From Miscanthus floridulus (taxonomy: Eukaryota; Streptophyta; Magnoliopsida; Poales; Poaceae): a DNA stretch of 64,000 nt. The first letter of the stretch is position 1. Every line of letters begins with the position of its first letter. Shown here piece after piece: positions 11,431 to 22,689 of this stretch. Where the stretch lies: positions 140,415,426-140,479,425 of the forward strand of contig NC_089585.1 of the NCBI RefSeq assembly GCF_019320115.1, read 5' to 3'. Made by a program: the position numbers and the translations under genes. The notes beneath the pieces were generated by a model. That model saw only the letters and a list, made by a program, of their open reading frames with translations, did not search any database and was not told where the DNA came from.

Positions 11431-12453
11431 CCATGCCATGCATCCGCGCGCGTAGGTGTTATTAATTACAGTAGCTTGCAGGGATGATTCCCGTTTGGGA
11501 AGAACGATGAAGGACGAACAGCAAAATGTACAGATGATTTTTGGTCACGCATTTTTTGCTTGCAAACCAGAACGAACTTCTTTTCCTCTCTCTCTCGCCA
11601 TGGTTCATCCTGTCCATCGAACTGACACACTGGCTGATGACGCCATCCATACAAATGCATAGCAGACTGCAATGCGCGGCCATTGCCGCCGCCGCGTGCG
11701 GGAAGCCTGGAATTGGTCGGACACGCGTGGGAGGGAGGGCGGCGCGTCGAGCTCAGTCTCATCGTCTTCTCCGGTTGACCGGGCCGCGTCGCGTCCCGCC
11801 GTCTCCTTGGCTAGTGGGGTGGTCGGGGACTCGGCGTCGGAAGGAAACTGCGCGGAAAGAGAGCATCGTCCAGTTGGGCTGGGCCTCCTTTTGCTGCGGA
11901 GTGGTCAGGTCCACGGGCCGTGAATGAACGCTCGCGCTCGCGCTCGCGCGCGGTTCCGGCCATTCTTCGAACGCGGCCGGGCCGAATCTCACCCGGATCC
12001 GCGGGCCTTTTAAGGATGCACAAGCAGGCTAGCCCGCTTGCATCCTTCTTCTCTTCCTGCACAATGTTTCAGTACAAGTAGAGGAGGACCTATAGCGTTT
12101 CTCCTCATGCCCCAAAAAAACAAAGGATCTATGGACTTTGGTTAACAGAAAAGCATATATTATGCATCCATTGGAATTTTACAGTGACTTTCACAGTCAC
12201 CATATACTATAGTTCTTCTGTATCAACAGAACACACATGGACACACCGGCAGGGATGCATTCGTGCATTAGTACTGCTACTACATATTTTCCCACGTAAA
12301 CAGTCCATCATTTACAGACTAAACTAGAATCCCTTATTAGCTAGCTGCATGCATGTTTATGGAGTAGCACGCCGTAGGATCCGCAGGAATGCTGAATGCA
12401 TGCGCCAGCGCTGTGTGTGTACCGGTGGTGTGGAGGCTAGCTGCTGCAGCTAG
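11431..12453. other. intergenic between DUF4228 gene and IRO2-like gene
   Basis: Holds the 3' flank of the DUF4228 gene and, on the other strand, the probable 3' UTR of the IRO2-like gene. A short GCTCGC-type repeat lies at about 11929-11951. No further gene is supported. Confidence 0.5.
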
Positions 12454-15400
12454 CTATACGCCCCCTGCTTTCTTCCTGACGATCTTCTCCAGTTCGTCGC
12501 AGAATCCCGGGCACTGCTCCTTCATCGTTCTTTGACTTCTCTGTCAGTGCAAAAACATTGGTAGGATGGACGCTGAGTCATCTGGGAGTACTGCGTGCTA
12601 GCCAGCCCGCCATTATTGTCAACTTAGCATGAATGCAGTGACGAGTTACGTTGGATTTATTTTATTTAAGATGTTTATTTTCGAAGCGTATGTCATAGTT
12701 AATGTAGTACTGTCATTGTTCTTCAGTACATACAAATATTCAAGAGAATGTAGTACTGGGGTGTCTCATTTGAGGCGTGGGATGTTCATGGTGTTTATTG
12801 GTTTCGCTCGTGAAATGGTTGAGACAGTGATAGATCATCTCATTCCTATTTTTCGTTTTTTGTCTGAGAAACATGATAAGTTGATCCATCATCCACCTTT
12901 TATTCTCATATCGTAATAAGCACATGTAGATAGGAGGAATGGATCATCACCACAAAATTCACTGGATGATGACCTCATAATATAATGCATCACTCCCATC
13001 GATTGACTCCCGCACTACTAAAACTGTATGAACCATTTGTCAGAACTTCACGGTTCAATTGCCGTGCCATTTGACTTGAATAGCCTTGTAGAGATCGAAG
13101 GCAAGACTGATCAATCTGCCTCAGGACACCAGAAGGTGAGGTAGGATTTATTTATTTATTTATTTTTAAAAAAAGAGGTCTGGGGTGAGATAGGATCCTA
13201 CTTAGAAACTAAATTCCCTCTATCCTAAATTATAAGTCATTCCAACTTTTTTGAAGAGTCAAAGCATCTTAGGTTTGAACAAATTTTATTATAATGTTAC
13301 CAAATAAGTATCATTAGATTCTTCATTAGTTATATTTTCATAGTCATAGTATACCTATTTGATGCCATAATTTTTTGTAATTTTCTCTACAATTTTGGTC
13401 AAACTTGAGATGATTTGGCTCTGCAAGAAAATTGAAATGACCTATAATTTGAAATGGAGGGAGCAGCTCCTATCCTTTCAATTGTTTTTCCTTAGTTATA
13501 CTATGGTCATTTTGTGGATAGGATATGAATATAGTACCTTTTCTTACAAATAAAAATCATACGTTGGACAACAAAAAAATTCCATTGTTCCAAGTCGCAA
13601 AAGTGTATCCCTATTGATGTAAGGTAATGTATATCTTTCAAGCTCACTTAAGATTGCTAGTCCAACATGTGCCATGTATGGGCTAGCAATTCTAAGAAAC
13701 ATAAATATTTCAAGAAGAATGTAAAGTATTAGAAGTGTCTGGATAAATAATCTAGGGCCCACTCCTAACCAATACCTTTGCTTCCTGTCATTTGTTCATT
13801 TTCTTGCACAATACCTATTGATGTTTTGTTATCTTTATCAAATTGGGATAGACTTTAGTTATTGATAACACTATATTTTCTTTTCCATCTCCACTCATAG
13901 TTTCTACTTTGCATCGCATCTTGTTGTAGCCCATCTGTATGACAACATTAGTCCATATTTTGGCTTCCTAATTTGATCCCACTTACTTTAATTTGTAAGG
14001 AAAGTTTTTTTTCTACATGTTAGGCTAAAACCTTAGCACTCGTTTGTGCCTCTTATTACATGCCCTCCTTTTGGATGTCATTAAGATATATGTTTTTGGT
14101 CTTACACTCCATCTTAGGTACAGAAGTGGTATAGACAAGTGTTTGGGCATTCATTGCAGTGACAAGGATATTGAATGTCTCTATAACAAAACTACAATTG
14201 CAGCCATATTTTTTAAAACACATTGGAGTGTTTACACAAAAATTACAAATTATAATGTGTTATAACCTTTTAACCAAAATTGAAAAAAAATCAGAATTAA
14301 AATAGAGTCAATTTTTGTATATTAATAATAGGAGTATATAAGCCAATATTTTTACCAAATCTAGAAGTATATGTGTAAAGAGAGGGTACATTGTTTTTTT
14401 TTTCATAATATGGCAGGTTCAGGGATTACTTGGGTTATTTTAAACAAAGGCATAGGTGCATAATTTACATGTAGATTTAGATGTTACTTTTGTTTATTTT
14501 CATAGTGACATAATTGGCTCATTTATATGTATGTACTTAGGGGTTATTTTTTTATTTAATTCATAAGAACATAATGGGTACTTTACATGTATATTTAGGG
14601 GTTACTTCATGTTAATATTTTATAATGGCAATGGTTGATAGTTTACATGCAAATTAGATTCAATGGCTATTGTGATTGGGTCTATAAAAGTGATGGCCGT
14701 TAACATTTATGAGAATTTATACGATTTCTCTGTTTTTTTTTCTAGCGCATTCCATGAGAACTAGTGGAGCACTGAAAAACTCTCCAATTAATAACAGTAA
14801 TAAGACATAATAACATACAATAATTACATTATGTTGAATATTTATCGAATTAATGAATAATTTCACTCTTTTTGAGATGAGTAAGTCACTCTTAGATTCA
14901 GATTATAAGTGTTTCGTCAAGCCCATCAAATACGACCATTGGGGTCCAAATACTATCTCTCACGGTAGGATTATATATCAACTTGTTCAGGAGTCCTAAT
15001 CAGGTTAGCTTTTCTATGTGGATTATGAGGTATGGTTTAGGACATCTAAATCTCTAATATAAATTTTATTTGATCCTATTTGAACATTTATGATTATCAT
15101 GTTTATCTCGATGGTGTGGTGCTTCATTGTGTCCAGCCGACAAATGAGTGGTGTTGAACGTTTTGTGGTGATTGTGTAGCTCGGTGTGTTCCGTTGTTAT
15201 GCCTGCTTGGCCATAGTTTTTAACTGATGTTAGAGTTGTGCCTATTTTTATTTATTTTCCTATGGGAACCTACCCAAAGTTCCAAGGCAATCTGCTTGTG
15301 TTTAGCTAGTACCCATTCGTCGTTCAAAGAAAAATCTAATTGGAGGTGGAGTATTTATGTTTTTTTGTCAAAATATAAACTATTTTATACCCTATCAACA

Positions 15401-15875
15401 TATTTAAATATAAAAAAGTGAATTTTAAGTTTATGTTGGCATCTTTGTGTGTGTACATACATAAATAATAAGGCAACCACATGTTGCAATAACTTTGGTA
15501 AGCCAATGCACAACAATGGTATTCCTAGACTATAATTTGGTCCAACGCCTAGTAAATATCAAGCTTTTGAACACATCATATAAAAACATTTAAATTAAGG
15601 ATAAATGATGGTGTCTAAGATAATAATAGATACACTGACACTTAGTTTATCTGATTACAACTATTTTTTATAAATAGCTCTAACTGAACTCAAATTGCAT
15701 ATGCTAGTCTTTTTGTGTAGCCGGGAGAAGTAGTTCTTGTTGCAGAATAAATCACTATATATAAAACATCATGTATTTGCACTAGTATATCAACATGTGA
15801 TCTTGCATATAGGCTGGAATCATAGAAGACATAATTTAGAATTTATGGATGAAATAGAAGCCAAAATAATCCAAA

Positions 15876-15944
<69 letters not shown>

Positions 15945-18327
15945 GTGCGAGCGCGCGCGCGTGTGTGTGTTTTCTTACAAGGTGATTATGTCGTCTCTAT
16001 TTTACTATAATAAGCTTTGATTAACAAGTACTCTTATATGTCTTTCCATCCATATTATTCTAACCTTTTCCCTTTTGTATCATACATATGTGTGTCTTCA
16101 ACATATGTTTAGTTTAAAATTTAGCTTTGTCAGATCTTCTTGCATTTCATGTGTCGTGATTCATAACGTTATGAATCTTGCTTTTGTTAGCTTCCCAATT
16201 TTGATCTCATTAGTTGTTGCTAGTTTTGTTTTAGAAAATCAAGTGTCTACTGTATTGTGGTTATGGATCTTGGTTTCATTCAAAGCTCTCTTTTTGTATT
16301 TTTTAACATATGGATTATGTGTCATATGCTAAAATTGTTAGTACAATGAAATAATAGGTGTTTTAGCCTGCACCACGCACATAAGATGTCAAATTTTCTT
16401 GATCAAAAAAGTTTGAGCGTAAACATGAATGGAAGCACTTATAGTTAAAGATACTATCGATGTAGACATGTTATATTATTTTAGTTCAATAATGTATAAA
16501 TTTATCTAAAATTAGCAATCACTAATTTATTGTCACAAATTATCAAATATAATTTAAAATGCATCGTCAATATCATTATTGTTAGATTCATGAAGAAAAA
16601 GCTTTTCATTATTCCTAAAACATGAAAATTATACTTATAACTCATGCTTGCATACTTGGTCTCACTGGTGGGCCATGTTTACTTGAGAAATTTAGATGTG
16701 CATTTATTCAAAATGATGAAACTGGTAATTTTGAGACAAATTCAGGGTTTACTTTATATTATCTTACATAAAAGTAGATGTGGTTAACTTAGATGCAAGT
16801 TTAGGTGTGGGGTTAATTTAGCTTATATTTTATACGGGCGGAGGTGGGTAATTTAGAAGATGAGTTATATGCTACCTTATTATGTTTTAATTTCATAATA
16901 ATGGGAGATGTGAGTAACTTAGATGTAAATTAAATCTCTAAAGGTTGTTATTGTCGGTAATGATCATTATTGTCTATTGAACCGAATTTTTTATGAAAAT
17001 TTATAGGATTTACTCTTCTTCCAACATGTCTAGTAGTCAATTAATATGGATGCTCTACAAGAAGCCTCTAACTAGTAATAATAAGATCGTTATGTATATT
17101 TCCACCTTTGTGTGTGCCTAGACAAGGAATCTCAATCCACAAATGACCTCCTAGAAACTAGGAGGTTAAATGGGATATGGGCCACAAGAGTGAGTGGCCC
17201 CACTTTTTTTTTTTGAAACAAGATCGACTTAGCTAGTGGCTCTTATGTTTTATATAATTCCTTTTTGAAACAAGATCTAGTGGTTCATGTGATCCTGGTG
17301 TTAACCATATATAAAGAGCTTTATCTTTCAAAGGCTTTCTGATTCAATGTCTTGTTAACTTAGGGCCGGGTATGGAGAAAAATTAATACTCCACTAAATT
17401 TAGATGAGCCTAGCTAGATGAAATATCGTATTATGAGAAGTGTTAGATTGTATCAATCAATCCAAGTATACTAACTATAATTGGACAGAGTAAAAAAAAT
17501 CAGGTCAACATCAAGGAAACGGCCGGAACATTGAACATGCATCAAGACTCAAGAGAGGTCGAAGCTGTCATGCACCTGAAGATGGAGGCTATAGAATGTC
17601 TTGTTCTCAAAGGTGGAGTAGGTTGATGAGCTGACGAGGTGAAGGCCTTCGTTCTCCAGCACCTTTATGCACTTGGAGAGAGGGAGAGCTGTGGCGGCCA
17701 CATTGCTGTGCAGGCTGACCTGAACCATGATCTCCGTGTCGTTCAGGCAAGTAACAGAAACAATGGGAGTTACGATCTCTTTGGTGTTGAGAACTCCTGG
17801 CTTGCAGTTGGCGTTGGTCAGCTCCTTTTTCCTCCTCTCCAGGTTGTCCACCTGCTTCTGCAGCTCCGGGATGTACTTGAGAACTCGGGACACGGTGGTG
17901 GGGATGCTCAGCTTCTTCTGCAGCACAGCAAGACATGCATCGTCGTCGTCAAGATCGATCGATGGATCCATCGATTAATTCGCATGCTTCCTCAGAAGCT
18001 AGGACGACGTACAGTGTGGTCAGCGTCCGGGAGGAGGGAGCGGAGCGAGGAGTAGAGCTCGTTGAGCTGCTTCCGGCGGTCGCGCTCGTACGCGTTGTGG
18101 CTGAGCTTCCTGTGGCTGCCGGAACCGCCCGAGCCGTAGCCGCCGCCCGAGGAGGTGGCGGCGTTGGCGGCCGGCGCGGAGAGGTCGTGGATGTCGTAGT
18201 CGTCGTCGAGGTCGAGGTCCGGCCACGGAGGCGACGGCAGCTGGCCGCCGCCGCCGCCGGAGAAGATGTCCGCCTCCAGCGACGAGATGCTGCTCCCGAA
18301 GGGATCGTCGAACAGCTGGTGGTCCAT
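12454..18327 (-). CDS. IRO2: IRO2-like bHLH transcription factor (iron-deficiency response)
   Basis: Three exons on the minus strand: 18327-18013, 17917-17576 and 12540-12454, giving 247 aa. Introns are 95 bp and 5035 bp; donors GTACGT and GTGCAT and both acceptors follow GT-AG, and the frame is kept. The acidic N-terminus contains [11 protein letters not shown]. The bHLH basic region is at 73-85 ([13 protein letters not shown], with His77, Glu81 and Arg85 for E-box contact), followed by the helix-loop-helix ([18 protein letters not shown], then [20 protein letters not shown]) and a leucine-rich extension. The last exon encodes [15 protein letters not shown], matching the end of rice IRO2 as I remember it. 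IRO2 (subgroup Ib) drives phytosiderophore and Strategy II iron-uptake genes in grasses, acting in the nucleus. If intron 2 were retained, translation would end after eight extra residues, at 17549. Symbol given by similarity. Confidence 0.85.
13141..13168. repeat. (ATTT)n microsatellite in IRO2-like intron 2
   Basis: Short TTTA/ATTT tetranucleotide run followed by a short A run (around 13148-13175). No function is implied. Confidence 0.7.
13213..13463. mobile_element. Stowaway-like MITE in IRO2-like intron 2
   Basis: The left end TTCCCTCTATCCTAAATTAT and the right end, read in reverse, CTCCCTCCATTTCAAATTAT, form imperfect terminal inverted repeats of about 40 bp with the Stowaway CTCCCTC signature. 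About 250 bp, non-coding. The flanking TA duplication is not clear. Confidence 0.75.
14402..14660. repeat. 60-bp tandem array A in IRO2-like intron 2
   Basis: Units begin near 14402, 14462, 14521, 14581 and 14641 around TTTACATGTA-ATTTAGGGGTTA, a period of 60 bp with divergence between units. A related array lies at 16681-16935 in the same orientation, and similarity continues past each array into an AATTTATA-GATTT segment. Confidence 0.55.
15883..15972. repeat. (CT)n(GT)n(CG)n(TG)n compound microsatellite
   Basis: CT repeats from about 15883, GT repeats from about 15911, then GCGCGC and GTGTGT to about 15970. Low complexity, inside intron 2 of the IRO2-like gene. Confidence 0.95.
16681..16935. 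repeat. ~60-65-bp tandem array B in IRO2-like intron 2
   Basis: Units start near 16681, 16727, 16787, 16850 and 16917 with ACTTAGATG...TTTAGG-GTTA. Homologous to array A and in the same direction; both are followed by a similar ~100-bp segment, so the two may be direct repeats of a decayed element spanning about 14.4-17.1 kb. Confidence 0.5.
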
Positions 18328-18600
18328 GCTAGCTAGCTTTTTTGTGTTCTCTTGGTGAGATCTCAGGAGGGATGATGAAAGAGCTAGGAACGCCTATGAG
18401 GCTACGCTGACATTATTCTTTGAGCACCAAGAAGAGAGATGAGATCGAGAAGGTAGCAGTAGAGAGGGGATGTTAACATGAGAGAATTTTAATGTGATAG
18501 ATTAGCAGGAGGCAATGTTTGTTAACTATATATCTCTGGTGGTGGTGGAGGGTTTGATCGAGTAGCTTAGCTTTAGGCAGCTTCAAAGAGGTGACTTCCC

Positions 18601-18608
18601 TATTTATA
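18601..18608 (-). promoter_or_regulatory. TATA box of the IRO2-like gene
   Basis: TATAAATA on the minus strand lies about 275 bp upstream of the start codon at 18327, giving an expected 5' UTR of roughly 245 nt. A nested Stowaway pair begins about 265 bp further upstream. Confidence 0.55.
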
Positions 18609-18871
18609 TAGCTAGGCGCTTGAGATGGTGGATCGGGTAGGTGTCGTCACTTTGTCACACACCTATGCATGGCTTCACGAGGAGAAACAATTTTCAGTTA
18701 TACACTACAACCCGGATGGAATAAGATATTATATTCCATTCGGTGAAACTATGTACATTATCGCATGCAGTAAAAAGTACAACAAAGTTATACGACAGGA
18801 TGGTCTACTTTGGTCGGCGATCAATTTCAGTATAAAGCAACAGCAATAATATAATCAAAGCTAGAGACGTA

Positions 18872-19605
18872 CTCGCTCTGTTAAAAAAACATGCCATTCT
18901 AGGTTTAAAGTGTCGATTTGTTATAAGTTTCACTAAGTTTATAGAAAATAATATAAAATATTTATATATCAAAGTATGCTTTATTATTCATTTAATGATT
19001 GTACTTAGGGTATCTCCAATAGTCCTTTTAAACCGCTAACTCATATGAAATTTGAAAAAGAAAAAAGAGAGTAGTCGGACATATACTAGCTTTAGTATAG
19101 AAGATATGAAAGCATTGACAAGTGTGTGAGCTTAACTCTTCATGAAAAATTAGCTACTCCCTCCATCCATCAATAAATCAATTCTAAGAGTAGTCTTAAG
19201 TCAAACTTTTTTAAAGTTTGACCGAATTTATATAAAGGAGTGCCAGGATTTATGACACTAAATTAGTATCATTTAGATACATCATAAACTTTTTTTTATA
19301 ATATGCTCATTCGGTGTCACAAATATTCGTACTTCTTTCTTTAAATTCGGTTAAACATTAAAATCTTTGACTTAAGATAACCCTATGAATTGATTTATTC
19401 AAGGACAAATGGAGTAATTGTTTTTTTTTATCTTTCTCTATCTTTTTCTGAATAAAATATGCTATGAGCTAAGCTTTTTAGCTGCCCTTATTACGTATAT
19501 TATAATAATTATTAGAACTTTTAGATTGTGTATCTGTTTAGTAAAAGTTGAGACTCACTAACTCTTTGAGAAGTGAGAATGGCATCTCCTTTGAAACGGA
19601 TGGAG
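18872..19605. mobile_element. outer Stowaway-like MITE carrying a nested MITE
   Basis: The left end CTCGCTCTG...ATGCCATTCT pairs with the right end, which in reverse reads CTCCATCCGTTTC...GCCATTCT. TA dinucleotides flank it (18870-18871 and 19606-19607). A second Stowaway (19157-19414) sits inside. Non-coding. It lies upstream of the IRO2-like promoter. Confidence 0.6.
19157..19414. mobile_element. inner Stowaway MITE
   Basis: Starts CTCCCTCCATCCATCAATAA and ends TTGATTTATTC...AATGGAG, with terminal inverted repeats of about 30 bp (AATAAATCAATTC shared). TA target duplications are at 19155-19156 and 19415-19416. 258 bp, non-coding, nested in 18872-19605. Confidence 0.8.
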
Positions 19606-19737
19606 TACTATCATATGTCAAAAAACTGCAGGTTAATCAATGCATCCTTGCTCAGCGTATGGTCGTGACAAATGTGTGACGCATGCAGGTTAGGTACGGT
19701 TCAGGTCAGGCTACACTGTATCGCTTGAACTTATCGA

Positions 19738-19830
19738 TCGCTTATCAGCTAGAATTTATAGTATTTTTCTCTCACAATAAAATAGCTTCAGCCAACTTAT
19801 CAACCGGCTTATGTATCAGCCGAACAGAGC
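19738..19830. mobile_element. hAT-like short MITE, family B (truncated)
   Basis: Contains the family core TAGTATTTTTCTCTCACA and ends CAGCCGAACAGAGCC. Related copies are at 21270, 24773, 28200, 37969, 38281 and 39651. Confidence 0.45.
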
Positions 19831-19956
19831 CAATACTATTAGTGCACTAATCAAGACTAGTATATAGTAATACTCCTATATTTCCCAGCCACAGGTAGCT
19901 AATAGCCTATAGTAGAATCATGCACGGAGCTAGACAAGCCACCAGGGGGATCTAGC

Positions 19957-19980
19957 CTAGCTAGCTAGCTAGCTAGCTAG
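19957..19980. repeat. (CTAG)n microsatellite
   Basis: About six CTAG units in a row. Low complexity. Confidence 0.9.
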
Positions 19981-19989
19981 GGCTTATCT

Positions 19990-21269
19990 TAATCTGCCAT
20001 TTTTTTAAACGAAGCGCTGCGATTACTGATTAGTCTAATCCTGCAGCATCGCATCGGTGACGGTGCGCGTTCACCACGTCTTGTGAGGGTGTCGACACGC
20101 TCGGCGAGCGTGGAGGAACGGGGACGCCTCGTGCCGGCGTGTGCCCGGCAGCCCTGCTCCCCGTGCGAGCCACTCCGATCCCAGCCGCAGTAGTCCTCGT
20201 TGGAGGTGACAAGACTCAAGAGCGAGGCCAGGCACTCGTCTATAAGGCAAGCCACGTCAGCATTGCAGCAGCCAGGTGGCAATATATATCTCTGACGGTG
20301 GACTTGTCTAAAAAAATATGGCACCATTGTGATCACAGTGTCGTCCCTACAGCACCCGCGGGTCATGCCATCATTGTGGGCCCCATGTGTGCGTTGTCGA
20401 ATACCGCGCGGTGTTGGTCGACCAAACTCGTAGCGAGCTCTCTTCTCTTTTCTATGGGTCGTCATGAAAGCTTTCGTGTTGGGTTTTTAGACAAATGTAA
20501 TGTATAGTTGCTTTAATAAGTATAGTAGAAATTATAGTGGCACTGAAAAAAGCATGTGGCGCAATATTTTTGGAGTAATGTGTTTGAACAAATGTTTTTC
20601 ATATTGAAATTTAGTGTAGTTAATGGAGTTTTCCCTTTTCAAATTTAGCTTAGTCAACAAAAAAATTATATAAAATCTAGCGACATTTTTTGTCTAGCTT
20701 AACTAATATTTGACACAAGTATGTATTGAAAAACATTTTTGTACTGAGTTTTATAGAGTAAAATTCAAAATTAACGCATAGAGTATATATGTATCACCAT
20801 GTACGTAAAAACCATATAAAAGCTGAGGTACGCATCATAATATATTCATATTATCTAGACTAGTTCATCAACCCGTGGACCCATGGAGAGGCAGCAATTT
20901 TAATGGATGCATGAATAGTTGTTACCCTCTAGTAAGATCAGTGATTACATTTTTAGGAAAGATTAGTGATTAGATGCCATAGGAATCTCTAGTAAAAGCA
21001 TCCCAAGAGTCTCCCTTCATGGGTTTTTATCATAAAACTTAGGAAACAAAAAATCAAACTCCAACAGACTTTCTAAACAACTCTTCATCATTTTCGCTTT
21101 CTAAAACCACCATTCTCGCCCTCCACTAACAGGGAGGCTATATGGTCTCTAAACTTAATATATGATAGTTCTAATCATGATTTTTCATACAAGAAAAATT
21201 ATGGAAAGTCATTGGAGTATATAGAACGAAACATAGTTCGTTGGAGTTGGCTCTCCAATGGAGATATAC
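19990..21269. other. intergenic, nothing firmly recognised
   Basis: The GC-richer patch at 20030-20400 opens frames on both strands, but none shows a domain, and CpG-rich promoter-like sequence is an adequate explanation. The rest is AT-rich. Confidence 0.45.
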
Positions 21270-21389
21270 GGCCTGTTCGCTGGTTGGTTTCTGGGCTGGT
21301 TTGGGCTGGCTGGTGCTGGTTTGTTGTGAGAGGAAAACACTGTTGGCTGGCTGGTTTGGGCTGACTGAAACCAATAAGCGAACATGCTG
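21270..21389. mobile_element. hAT-like short MITE, family B
   Basis: Starts GGCCTGTTCGCTGG and ends AATAAGCGAACATGCTG, with inverted ends GCCTGTTCGCT / AGCGAACATGC. About 120 bp and TGG/CTGG-rich inside. In the opposite orientation it has the family core of TGTTGTGAGAGGAAAACACTG. Confidence 0.65.
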
Positions 21390-22361
21390 ATATTCATGAG
21401 ATGGCTCTGAAAATGGAGATACATATATTAAGTTTACAGTGGCTTGGTTGCTCTAAGATTACAGATGCCACCGGCCCACAGCTAAGTTGACGCAACGGCC
21501 GTGTTAAGTGTGGCCTGGAAGTGGAACAACCGACCGACTCAGGGGTTCGGCAAGAACCTGGGCCTTCATATGCTGGGTCCAAACTGGGCCAACCCTCTCG
21601 ATGCCACTGCCACGGCCTAGCCCCTATATTGATCGGTGACAATGCGTTGTGGGCCTTGGACTTTTGCATTCTGTGACTTCTGCCTTTCTGGCCCTCTGGA
21701 GGAAATTTTCTCAGGTTTTTTAGTTTCTTGTGTTTGTGTGACAAAAAAGAAAATAAACATGAACCTGTCTTCTCGAAGCTCCAAAATCGATCTAAAAAAA
21801 TACAGCCTTATTGATCTACTTGAGAGAAAATGCATTTCCTATGCAATTATCAAGTACTCGTGACTTTGTGAGAAAATACATCTCCTAGTCCTAGGGGAAA
21901 AGAATTCAGTGAGGTTAACGTGGTGTGCTCATCAATCAGTTGCTTGCTTCTGAAACAAAACCATGCATGGGCCCGGTCCATGTCCATTTGATGCAGGCCT
22001 TTCGGCTCTGATCTGATGCAGCATCACTTTGTTTGTTTGGAAGCACTGCAAGTGTAAGCTGGAAAGGAATGCTTTGTTGTTGTCTTCAGGATCACGGCTT
22101 GCTTATATGTCTCAAATAACCCTGTCATTTGTACACATGAGAATACACCTAAACACCCTAGGCAATAGCTCTTTGCCATCTCTTACACTCTGCTACTAAT
22201 AGTACTATAACTGCACACTCTTTACTTGGCTTTTCAGAACTTGTGAACAAAGCCTACTGTCTACAGTTTGTCGCCGCCATGTTACTCTCTCCTAAATTAT
22301 GTGATCTTGTTCTACTGATCCAACGAATTAAGTTAACAGTACCGATTGGCAAGCAGAACCT

Positions 22362-22605
22362 GGGGCCGGTTTAGTTCGCGAAATTTTTGGCGAAATGCTA
22401 CTGGCATTTTCGTTGTTATTTGACAAACAGTGTCCAATCATAGTCTAATTAGGCTTAAAAGATTCGTCTCGTAGATTTCGTCTAAACTGTGTAATTAGTT
22501 TTATTTTTTTATTTATATTTAATGCTTCATGCATACGTCCAAAGATTCGATGTGACGGGGAATCTTGAAAAATTTGGCGTTTTGGGTGGAACTAAACAGC
22601 CCCCT
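22362..22605. mobile_element. Tourist-like MITE, family A
   Basis: Ends are GGGGCCGGTTTAGTTC and GGAACTAAACAGCCCC, an inverted repeat of about 15 bp. The core TCTAATTAGGCTTAAAAGAT is shared with copies at 26589, 33534, 35345 and 37691. Non-coding. It lies 85 bp beyond the stop codon of the C2-domain gene and could fall within that gene's transcript end. Confidence 0.7.
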
Positions 22606-22689
22606 GATGAACAAACCGCGGGATAAATGTCACGTCGAATTCAACAACTTTGCAAGAGTTGTGTTTCTCCCTGTAAATTTTGTTCGGCT

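Noticed and set aside
10579..11439. 286-aa minus-strand ORF
   Set aside because: Exact antisense of the DUF4228 gene; Arg/Gly/Ala-rich composition is the usual shadow of GC-rich codons.
15883..15972. Possible CRISPR-like or regulatory repeat
   Set aside because: Simple dinucleotide microsatellite; no spacers, and this is a plant nuclear genome.
17549..17575. Stop at 17549 as the real end of the IRO2-like protein
   Set aside because: A phase-correct splice to 12540 restores the conserved C-terminus; the extra residues are intron sequence. It could still occur as a retained-intron form.
19989..20465. 158-aa minus-strand ORF
   Set aside because: Overlapping frames on both strands and no recognisable family; looks like a GC-rich intergenic patch.
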